A DNA stretch of 13,103 nt from Bacteroidota bacterium (GTDB taxonomy: Bacteria; Bacteroidota; Bacteroidia; Bacteroidales; SZUA-534). Position numbers and translations under genes: made by a program. The stretch is taken from the NCBI GenBank assembly GCA_020047835.1, contig JAIFNJ010000075.1, positions 1-13,103 on the forward strand. The letters are read 5' to 3'. Shown one piece after another: positions 1 through 5,718 of this stretch. Positions within the stretch are counted from its first letter, which is position 1; each line of letters opens with the position of its first letter. Under the pieces are notes generated by a model, which saw nothing but the letters and a program-made list of their open reading frames with translations, ran no database searches and was not told where the DNA came from.

Positions 1-381
1 TGCAAGTTCCACCAAAGGTTTGTAATCGGTTTTGTAGTTTTTCCACAAGCGAGCCAAACTGTCTAATCCTTTATCATCAATTGTTCCTGCCAAAAATTGG
101 TTCAATGCTTCCTGATTATCAGCTTCAAACATTTCAGCACTCAGAATCAGCGGTTTGTTGTTTAGTAACCCTTTTGTCAGCTCTAATTGCAGCCAATGGG
201 CTATAGGGTTATCGTGTTCTTCGCCAAATAAAACAATGTCGGCTTTAGCCGATTGGCTCAACATTTTCTCAAAAGTGGTCTTTTTACCCTTGGCATCAAA
301 AAGTTGGTATGGAACCGTTTTTTGAGCGTGAAGGCTTATTGTAGTTGCAAATAGTGAAAAAATAAGTAATAAATACCGCAT
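1..381 (-). CDS. ChaN-like (cofactor/haem-binding family) secreted protein, 5' part only
   Basis: The reading frame stays open from an ATG at 381 down to the window edge, giving the first 127 residues; the rest lies outside. Residues 1-20 form a signal peptide (short basic start, hydrophobic core, ending His-Ala-Gln). There is no lipobox Cys, so signal peptidase I processing is expected although many relatives are called lipoproteins. Residues about 48-66 carry the family hallmark: a hydrophobic strand, then Phe-Gly-Glu-Glu-His-Asp-Asn, then a helix with His62. Residues 78-85 (Ile-Leu-Ser-Ala-Glu-Met-Phe-Glu) are a second conserved strand. This matches the ChaN/DUF399 group, of which Campylobacter ChaN is a haem-binding member; bacteroidal members are mostly uncharacterised. 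It is divergent from the gene at 581 with about 200 bp between. The family is fairly sure; the ligand is not. Confidence 0.8.
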   Translation of the reverse strand, partial: MRYLLLIFSLFATTISLHAQKTVPYQLFDAKGKKTTFEKMLSQSAKADIVLFGEEHDNPIAHWLQLELTKGLLNNKPLILSAEMFEADNQEALNQFLAGTIDDKGLDSLARLWKNYKTDYKPLVELA

Positions 382-531
382 AGATCTAATTTTTAGTTTG
401 ATTTTCTGTTAATACAATCAGTACCTTATTTTGTTATAGTTTTAAATCATTAGAAGGCATTGCAAATAAATCAAATTTTAATCATAAATAAAAAGTGGAG
501 TTCTTTAACTTTAAATAACCATCGGAATTAT

Positions 532-539
532 TAGCTTTG
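532..539 (+). promoter_or_regulatory. Candidate Bacteroidota -7 box for the 581-2907 gene run
   Basis: TAGCTTTG at 532-539 fits the Bacteroidota -7 consensus TAnnTTTG. A weak -33 match (TTTA, 510-513) lies 18 bases upstream. The start codon at 581 would then have a leader of roughly 35 bases. The region between 382 and 580 holds no gene and no strong hairpin. Confidence 0.45.
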
Positions 540-580
540 TATCAGTTGAAAATATTGGGTTTTTTAGCATAATATTCACT

Positions 581-829
581 ATGGAAGAGCGTATAGGGTC
601 AATATTAATTATTGTGGATAAAAAAGATGAAGTAATGAAATTGAACCAGATAATTTCGGACCACAGCCAAATTATTATTGGGCGCCAAGGAATTCAGCTC
701 AAAGAAAAAGGTAAAAGTATTATTTCATTGGTGCTAGAAGGTACCACCGATCAATTAGGTTCGCTATCCGGCCAATTGGGAATGCTTAAAGGAATCCAAG
801 TAAAATCGATGGTATTAAAAAGCAATTAG
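581..829 (+). CDS. TM1266-like putative iron-only hydrogenase system regulator (ACT-type fold)
   Basis: This 82-residue protein is full length for the family. The sequence runs Glu-Arg-Ile-Gly then a hydrophobic strand, a helix ending Asn-Gln-Ile-Ile, a central Ile-Ile-Ile-Gly-Arg-x-Gly-Ile, then Ser-Ile-Ile-Ser-Leu-Val-Leu-Glu-Gly-Thr-Thr-Asp, and a final Leu-Gly-x-Leu-x-Gly-Ile-x-Val-Lys-Ser. This is the pattern of the small TM1266 family, named for genes often found with [FeFe]-hydrogenase maturation genes (hydE, hydF, hydG); its fold resembles ACT/NikR C-terminal ligand-binding domains. No DNA-binding segment is visible, so 'regulator' is a family label rather than a shown role. Here the neighbours are a DUF554 membrane protein (1 base downstream) and a phosphatase, not hydrogenase genes. 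Confidence 0.8.
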   Translation: MEERIGSILIIVDKKDEVMKLNQIISDHSQIIIGRQGIQLKEKGKSIISLVLEGTTDQLGSLSGQLGMLKGIQVKSMVLKSN

Positions 830-830
830 T

Positions 831-1508
831 ATGTGGGGAACCCTTATAAATGCAGGAGCAATAATAGTTGGTAGCTTAATAGGCTTGCTCTTTCATTCCC
901 GAATACCAAAAAAATACATTCAAATTATTTTTCAAGGAATTGGCCTTTTTACTCTTTTTGTGGGAATTGCCATGGCCTTAAAAACAAACAATTATCTGAT
1001 ACTTGTTTTTAGTATTGTTTTGGGTTCAATTATTGGTACGTTGTTGAATTTTGAAAACCAGATAAACGGTTTTTCAGGTTGGATTAAGCAAAAAATTAAG
1101 GCCGAAGACAGCAAATTTACCGATGGATTGGTATCGGCATTTCTGCTCTATTGCATGGGTAGTATGACTATTTTAGGGGCTTTTGAGGAAGGCTTGGGGA
1201 ATCATCCGAATTTATTGCTTGCCAAATCGCTGATGGATGGAATTTCGTCCATAGCATTAACCGCAGGATTAGGAATTGGTGTTATGTTTTCGGTTATTCC
1301 TTTAATAATCTATCAAGGGTCACTTACATTCTTAGCTCAAATGCTAAACGATAGAGTTTCACAATTGTATATTAATGAACTTTCAGCTGTTGGAGGTTTA
1401 ATGCTTATTGGAATGGGTTTGAATATTTTAGATGTTACAAAAATAAAAGTAGTAAATATGTTACCAGCATTAGTAATAGTGCTTGTTTTGGTTTGGATGT
1501 TTTTATAA
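831..1508 (+). CDS. DUF554 (YqgA/YdfK-type) multipass membrane protein
   Basis: A 225-residue, very hydrophobic protein of normal length for DUF554. It begins Trp-Gly-Thr-x-Ile-Asn-Ala, followed by hydrophobic segments at about 5-21, 36-50, 55-72, 100-117, 138-162, 184-200 and 208-225. The diagnostic core is visible at 107-121 (Tyr-Cys-Met-Gly-Ser-Met-Thr-Ile-Leu-Gly-Ala, then Gly), with Lys-Ser-x-x-Asp-Gly at 132-137 and Tyr-Gln-Gly-Ser at 161-164. E. coli YqgA belongs here; a transport role is often guessed but not established. The ATG lies one base after the stop of the TM1266-like gene, so translational coupling is likely. The phosphatase ATG follows 28 bases after this stop. Confidence 0.85.
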   Translation: MWGTLINAGAIIVGSLIGLLFHSRIPKKYIQIIFQGIGLFTLFVGIAMALKTNNYLILVFSIVLGSIIGTLLNFENQINGFSGWIKQKIKAEDSKFTDGLVSAFLLYCMGSMTILGAFEEGLGNHPNLLLAKSLMDGISSIALTAGLGIGVMFSVIPLIIYQGSLTFLAQMLNDRVSQLYINELSAVGGLMLIGMGLNILDVTKIKVVNMLPALVIVLVLVWMFL

Positions 1509-1536
1509 AAAAGAGAGTTTATTAAAGAATGTACCA

Positions 1537-2907
1537 ATGGAAAATAAATTATATCTAAGTTCCGGTTCAAAAACACAAACCGGAAGCGCTAAAGAATTCA
1601 ATACCGATGCAATGGTTGATTTTACCATTCTCGATGGCCATGTATTTGCCGTTTGCGATGGCCATGATGGGGTGAATGGGCATGGTGCATTATCTTCTAA
1701 ATTGGTTACCGAAAGTATTAAGAAATATTTTTTTAACCGTTCGTATAAGGATATGGCTGCAGCTCTTACAAATGCAGTGGCTTATGCAAATTATTCACTC
1801 TTTGAACTGGCTACTAAAGATCCAAAATATCAAGGTATTGGTAGTACCTTAGCCATACTAATTTACCGGGGCGGTAAAGTTTTTTATGCTTATGCTGGTG
1901 ATAGCCGGATTTATTTAGTAAAAAATAACGAATTGCAGCTTCTTACCCGGGATCATCTGGTAACCAATGATGAAGCAGCAAAGGCTGAAGTGAGTGTTTT
2001 GCTGGGAAAAAATAAGGATGTTCGCTTTGGGGTATGCAAAAACCCTTTAATTGCTGAACCGGATGATTTGTTTTTACTTTGTACCGATGGATTAACCGAT
2101 GTAGTAAGTGATAGTGAAATTTTAAATTTACTGAACGATAAAAATACATCAGCCGAACACAAAAGCCTTCATTTGATTGAGAAAGTGCAAAGCTTAAATG
2201 GAATTGGTGATGCTAGCGTTCAGGTTATTGAGTTTACTCAGGCAGCAGAAATAATTAAAGAAAAAAGATCGGTTAATCTAAAACCGATTATTATCGTAGG
2301 GCTGATAGTATTGTTGTTGGGTGCATTCAGTTATTTTGGTTATAAGTTTTATCCTGATATGGTAGCACATAATGAGCTTCCGGAAACGGTTCAAGGAGAT
2401 GAATCTGAATCTGCTGCAGAAGAAACAGCAGAAACTATACGTAACGAAACTGCTTCGGAGAGTGAGGTGTCATACCCTGATGACATTTCAGAAGGTAATG
2501 AATTGGAACAGACAGAATCGGTAAAATCTGAAGAAGTTACCAAAGCCGTCCAAAAAAAGGAATCGAAGCCAAAAGCAAAGCAAGAAACATCCACGGTCCA
2601 AAAACAACAAACCGGAATACTCGAACACACCATTCAGGCAGGCGAAAATTTATATCGATTGGGATTACGGTATCATGTTCCACAGCAAGCGATAATTGAT
2701 TTGAATGGTACTACAGCTACAAAATTGGTAACGGGTCAAAAATTAAAGATTCCCATTACGGCGATGCATAAAGTTGCTGCAGGAGACACATTTAAGTCAT
2801 TAAGTGCAAAATACAAGGTGTTGGTTAAGCATATAAAGAGTGCCAATAAAATGGAAGAAGAGAATACTTTGGTTCTTGACCAGGAATTAGTAATCCCGCT
2901 TCCTTGA
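1537..2907 (+). CDS. PP2C-type Ser/Thr protein phosphatase with transmembrane segment and two C-terminal LysM domains
   Basis: Using the ATG at 1537 gives 456 residues beginning at the usual PP2C N-terminus; an upstream in-frame TTG (1483) would add 18 residues overlapping the DUF554 gene and is less likely. The PP2C domain covers about 1-235: metal-site Asp24, Asp-Gly-His at 41-43, Gly-Ser-Thr at 102-104, Gly-Asp-Ser-Arg at 121-124, Leu-Thr-Arg-Asp-His at 136-140, Thr-Asp-Gly at 183-185, and Gly-Asp-Ala-Ser at 224-227, where most relatives have Asp-Asn. All metal-binding Asp seem present, so activity is expected. One membrane helix (about 250-268) is followed by an acidic, then Lys-rich low-complexity linker (280-358) and two LysM repeats (363-406, 410-455). 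No signal peptide is present, so the predicted topology is phosphatase in the cytoplasm and LysM in the periplasm on peptidoglycan. Substrates are unknown. It is last in the 581-2907 run. Confidence 0.88.
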   Translation: MENKLYLSSGSKTQTGSAKEFNTDAMVDFTILDGHVFAVCDGHDGVNGHGALSSKLVTESIKKYFFNRSYKDMAAALTNAVAYANYSLFELATKDPKYQGIGSTLAILIYRGGKVFYAYAGDSRIYLVKNNELQLLTRDHLVTNDEAAKAEVSVLLGKNKDVRFGVCKNPLIAEPDDLFLLCTDGLTDVVSDSEILNLLNDKNTSAEHKSLHLIEKVQSLNGIGDASVQVIEFTQAAEIIKEKRSVNLKPIIIVGLIVLLLGAFSYFGYKFYPDMVAHNELPETVQGDESESAAEETAETIRNETASESEVSYPDDISEGNELEQTESVKSEEVTKAVQKKESKPKAKQETSTVQKQQTGILEHTIQAGENLYRLGLRYHVPQQAIIDLNGTTATKLVTGQKLKIPITAMHKVAAGDTFKSLSAKYKVLVKHIKSANKMEEENTLVLDQELVIPLP

Positions 2908-3019
2908 AAAAGATGCCAGCAAAAATTTGCTATCACAGTACATTATTATTATTTGCTAAATTAGCTTGAAGGCATAATGCCTCAAAATACGTTTAGCTCA
3001 ACGCGTAAATGAATACTTT

Positions 3020-4093
3020 GTGAATATAAAAACACTCCTTTTAAAATTTCTTCCAGGTATTCTTCCCATTTTCATTTTTATAGTTGCTGATGAGTTGTGG
3101 GGAACAAAAGTGGGTTTGATGGTAGCCATAACTTTTGGTTTTATTGAAACACTGGCATTGTGGTTTAAAGAACGCCGATTCGACAAATTCATTCTTTTTG
3201 ATACGGCTTTATTGGTGGCATTGGGTGGTGTTTCACTGCTGCTAGATAACGAGGTTTTTTTTAAGTTAAAACCAGCTATTTTGGGTGTTCTTTTTTGCAT
3301 CCTGATAGGCGTATCCGTATTTACGCCCAAAAACTTTATTTTATCCATGTCAGCCCGATATTTAAAGGAGGTGGAATTTACTGAAGAGCAGCAAGCTCAA
3401 TTTACACGAAGTTTAAAAATGCTTTTTTATATAGTAGTATTTCACACTCTATTAGTATTTTATTCCGTTTGGTTTTTGCCAAAAGAAGCATGGGCTTTTA
3501 TTAGTGGGGTGCTTTTATATATTCTATTGGGCGTTTGGGTATTGTATGAATTTATTCATAAAAAGCAGCAAGTAAAGAACCTCTCCAACGAGGAGTGGCT
3601 TCCCCTGGTTGATGAACAAGGGAAATTAATCGGAAAAGCTACCAGAAACCAGGTTCATCAAGACAAAAACTTGTTACATCCGGTGGTCCATTTGCATGTA
3701 TTTAATTCAAAGGGAGAACTTTTTTTGCAAAAACGGCCTTTAAATAAGTTGATTCAGCCCGGTAAGTGGGACACTGCCGTTGGTGGTCATGTTGGATTGG
3801 GCGAAACCATTGAAGTTAGCTTGATGCGCGAGGCAAAAGAAGAACTTGGAATTGAAAATTTTAAGGCTGATTTGACGCTAAAATATCTTTGGAACTCCGA
3901 TATTGAATCGGAGCTGGTTTTTAGTTTTACTACTAAATACGATGGCAATTTTAATTTGAGTACTATTGAGCTCGATGGCGGTAGATTCTGGAAACTTGCT
4001 GAAATTCAACAATCAATGGGTCATGGGATATTTACTCCAAACTTTGAGCATGAATTTAATTTACTCTACCGGAGGTTAAGAAAAAAGGCCTAA
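3020..4093 (+). CDS. YciB/IspZ-like membrane domain fused to a Nudix hydrolase
   Basis: The start is GTG at 3020; no in-frame ATG lies upstream and a later start would cut the first membrane helix. The product has 357 residues. Residues 1-180 are about six hydrophobic helices (11-24, 30-48, 59-76, 85-103, 132-152, 157-178). Their pattern recalls YciB/IspZ: a Phe-Leu-Pro start, Arg-Arg-Phe-Asp-Lys after helix 2, Asp-Asn-Glu-x-Phe-Phe-Lys-Leu-Lys-Pro at 76-85, and Phe-Thr near the end of helix 4. Residues about 190-350 are a Nudix domain with an intact Nudix box at 256-278 (Gly256, Glu262, Arg270-Glu271, Glu274-Glu275, Gly277), preceded by Lys-Trp-Asp-Thr-Ala-Val-Gly-Gly at 249-256, as in YfcD/IPP-isomerase-like Nudix proteins. 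A membrane-tethered pyrophosphohydrolase acting at the inner membrane is inferred; the substrate is unknown. The Nudix call is very sure, the YciB similarity moderately sure. Confidence 0.85.
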   Translation: MNIKTLLLKFLPGILPIFIFIVADELWGTKVGLMVAITFGFIETLALWFKERRFDKFILFDTALLVALGGVSLLLDNEVFFKLKPAILGVLFCILIGVSVFTPKNFILSMSARYLKEVEFTEEQQAQFTRSLKMLFYIVVFHTLLVFYSVWFLPKEAWAFISGVLLYILLGVWVLYEFIHKKQQVKNLSNEEWLPLVDEQGKLIGKATRNQVHQDKNLLHPVVHLHVFNSKGELFLQKRPLNKLIQPGKWDTAVGGHVGLGETIEVSLMREAKEELGIENFKADLTLKYLWNSDIESELVFSFTTKYDGNFNLSTIELDGGRFWKLAEIQQSMGHGIFTPNFEHEFNLLYRRLRKKA

Positions 4094-4104
4094 AAAAGGC
4101 CTTT
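4084..4104. terminator. Bidirectional intrinsic terminator between convergent genes
   Basis: Arms AAAGGCC (4084-4090) and GGCCTTT (4098-4104) enclose a 7-base loop (4091-4097). On the minus strand the hairpin is followed by six or more T residues (complement of 4081-4086), a good terminator for the HU-SPOR gene ending at 4110. On the plus strand the tail is weaker (TTTAGTTGTTATTTT). The stop codon of the YciB-Nudix gene (4091-4093) lies in the loop. Confidence 0.8.
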
Positions 4105-4109
4105 AGTTG

Positions 4110-5162
4110 TTATTTTATGTAAATCCAAGTTTCCGGATTAATTTCCCTTAATTTCTTCCATTCTTCTTTTGCATCGTTCCGGTTATAAACCATTTTGTAG
4201 GTTACTATATGGAACCCATTACTCCGCATCACTATTTCTGAAGAGTATCCATCAGCAGTAAGCTTTTTATTGTAACGTTCAGCGTTTGAAGCTTTTTTAA
4301 AACTGCCGGCAACAATATAATACTTTTTTGTATTGGGGTCATTTTTTACAGTGGGTTCTTCAACAATCATAGGTTCTTCAACAACTGGAGTTTCCACCAG
4401 TGCCAAAGTATCTGAATTAGCAGTGGAATCCACAATAGCTATTTCAGTTGCAGCTGTTTTTTTATGAAATATTTTTTCACCCAAGTCAAATATAAAAAAT
4501 GCACCTGTGATTCCACCAATAATTAGAACTGCTAGAATTGAAATTAAAATTATTTTAGTTGTGTTATTTTTCATTTTTTTAGGGGTTAAATTTGATTTAG
4601 TTGAGTTTGGTTTTGATGCTGTATATGAAGAGCTTGCAGGTTGAGCAACTGTTTTTATTGGTGGTTCCGTTTTTTCAACTGCTGCTTTTGGCTTTTCAGT
4701 TGATTTTATTTCAGTAGTTTTTTCTTCCTTAACTTCCTTAATTATTGCAGGTTCTGCTTTTTTAGGTTCTGAAATGGGTTTTTCATCCAACACAATCGTG
4801 GGTTTTTCATCCGTTGGCAAAACCTTTTTTTCTTGGGTGGAGGTTATTTTACCTTCAAATTTAATATTTCCTTGATTGTCTTTTATTAAGAAGCCAATCC
4901 CTTTTACCTCAAAGGGGCTATTTTTAGCAAAACTCTTTTCCACTTCCTTAATAAACTCCTTTATTATATCGGAAGCTTGGTTCTTACTTATTTTTTCTGT
5001 TTTAATTATCTGATTTACAAGCAAACCATCGTTAAATTTCAGAAAATCGTTGAAAGAAATTTGTTTTCCTTCCGGAGAATCCTGAATCATAAATGCTCCA
5101 AAGTCAGGAATTATGATTCGATTGTTATTCTCTAGTAAATCTTTAAGGTAGCTACTTATCAT
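4110..5162 (-). CDS. HU-like (CCDC81-type) DNA-binding-fold domain, transmembrane helix and SPOR domain protein
   Basis: The frame opens upstream to 5228, but the ATG at 5162 (350 residues) starts exactly at the conserved Met-Ile-Ser-x-Tyr-Leu-x-x-Leu-Leu of the bacteroidal HU-CCDC81-like domain, so it is preferred. Residues 1-40 (Ile-Ile-Ile-Pro-Asp-Phe-Gly-Ala-Phe at 16-24) are the first HU-like part. Residues 41-105 continue it, with Phe-Glu-Val-Lys-Gly-Ile-Gly-Phe at 84-91 resembling a second HU-type segment. A Lys/Glu/Pro/Ser/Thr-rich linker spans about 108-200, a single membrane helix about 203-225, an acidic Val/Glu/Pro linker 240-275, and a SPOR domain 278-350 (Tyr-Tyr-Ile-Val-Ala-Gly-Ser-Phe at 280-287). 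SPOR domains bind denuded septal glycan, so a protein linking the cytoplasmic or nucleoid side to septal peptidoglycan is inferred. The architecture is known in Bacteroidota; direct DNA binding is not established here. Confidence 0.88.
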   Translation of the reverse strand: MISSYLKDLLENNNRIIIPDFGAFMIQDSPEGKQISFNDFLKFNDGLLVNQIIKTEKISKNQASDIIKEFIKEVEKSFAKNSPFEVKGIGFLIKDNQGNIKFEGKITSTQEKKVLPTDEKPTIVLDEKPISEPKKAEPAIIKEVKEEKTTEIKSTEKPKAAVEKTEPPIKTVAQPASSSYTASKPNSTKSNLTPKKMKNNTTKIILISILAVLIIGGITGAFFIFDLGEKIFHKKTAATEIAIVDSTANSDTLALVETPVVEEPMIVEEPTVKNDPNTKKYYIVAGSFKKASNAERYNKKLTADGYSSEIVMRSNGFHIVTYKMVYNRNDAKEEWKKLREINPETWIYIK

Positions 5163-5245
5163 TCGGCGATTAATTTTTATTTGTGTAAATTTATAATAAA
5201 ATTTTATTTTACCACTTATAACATTCAATCAAACCTAAAATTGCC

Positions 5246-5701
5246 ATGTCAATTAAAATTTATTTTGCCGGATCTATTAGAGGTGGGCGGGAATCAGCCG
5301 ATGATTATTTGGCTTTAATTTCAAATTTGCAAAAATATGGAACGGTACTTACTGAACATATAGCAAGCGAAGCACTTCTATCAAAGGAAAAAAAGATGAC
5401 TGACCAACAAATCCATGATCGGGATTTAGAGTGGTTACAGCAATGCCATGTTGTGGTGGCTGAAGTAACCCAACCATCGCTGGGGGTGGGGTATGAATTG
5501 GCTTATTCCATGTTTTTAAAAAAGCCAGTTCTTTGTTTATTCAACACCGCTAAAGGGAAGCAGCTTTCTGCAATGATTTCAGGGCAAAAATATTTTAATG
5601 TTGTTAAGTATCATGAAATTGAAAGCATTATTAATGAAATACAACACTATTTTAATAATTTTGATTTCGAACAAACACAACATAATACTGTTAATAAGTA
5701 A
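5246..5701 (+). CDS. 2'-deoxynucleoside 5'-phosphate N-hydrolase (DNPH1/Rcl-like)
   Basis: A 151-residue member of the nucleoside 2-deoxyribosyltransferase superfamily, strikingly close in motif to animal DNPH1/Rcl. That enzyme cleaves the N-glycosidic bond of dNMPs to give base and deoxyribose 5-phosphate. Matching positions: Tyr6 and Gly-Ser-Ile-Arg-Gly-Gly-Arg at 9-15, Thr-Glu-His at 36-38, Asp60 in Asp-Leu-Glu-Trp-Leu-Gln-Gln, Thr-Gln-Pro-Ser-Leu-Gly-Val-Gly-Tyr-Glu at 75-84 with Glu84 as the expected nucleophile, and Leu-Ser-Ala-Met at 107-110. Spacing between these agrees with rat Rcl residues Tyr13, Arg19, Asp69, Glu93 and Ser117. It is divergent from the HU-SPOR gene (83 bp gap) and 17 bases upstream of the DHOD-like gene, probably one operon. 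A role in nucleotide-pool sanitation or salvage is inferred. The last 12-15 residues are a polar tail. Confidence 0.88.
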   Translation: MSIKIYFAGSIRGGRESADDYLALISNLQKYGTVLTEHIASEALLSKEKKMTDQQIHDRDLEWLQQCHVVVAEVTQPSLGVGYELAYSMFLKKPVLCLFNTAKGKQLSAMISGQKYFNVVKYHEIESIINEIQHYFNNFDFEQTQHNTVNK

Positions 5702-5718
5702 ATTAAAAGAACAAAATT

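Noticed and set aside
1483..1536. N-terminal extension of the phosphatase from an in-frame TTG at 1483
   Set aside because: It overlaps the DUF554 coding sequence, adds 18 residues without family resemblance, and the ATG at 1537 lies at the normal PP2C N-terminus.
2391..2633. 80-residue minus-strand frame opposite the phosphatase linker
   Set aside because: Ser/Val-rich shadow translation of the low-complexity Glu/Lys linker; no domain, promoter or ribosome site.
5195..5208. AATAAAATTTTATT palindrome in the HU-SPOR/DNPH1 divergent spacer
   Set aside because: Only A and T, 14 bases, in a very A/T-rich spacer; likely by chance and not a clear operator.
5163..5228. Longer HU-SPOR protein starting at 5228
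   Set aside because: The extra 22 residues are a Lys/Tyr/Phe-rich translation of A/T-rich leader DNA; the conserved domain begins exactly at the ATG at 5162.
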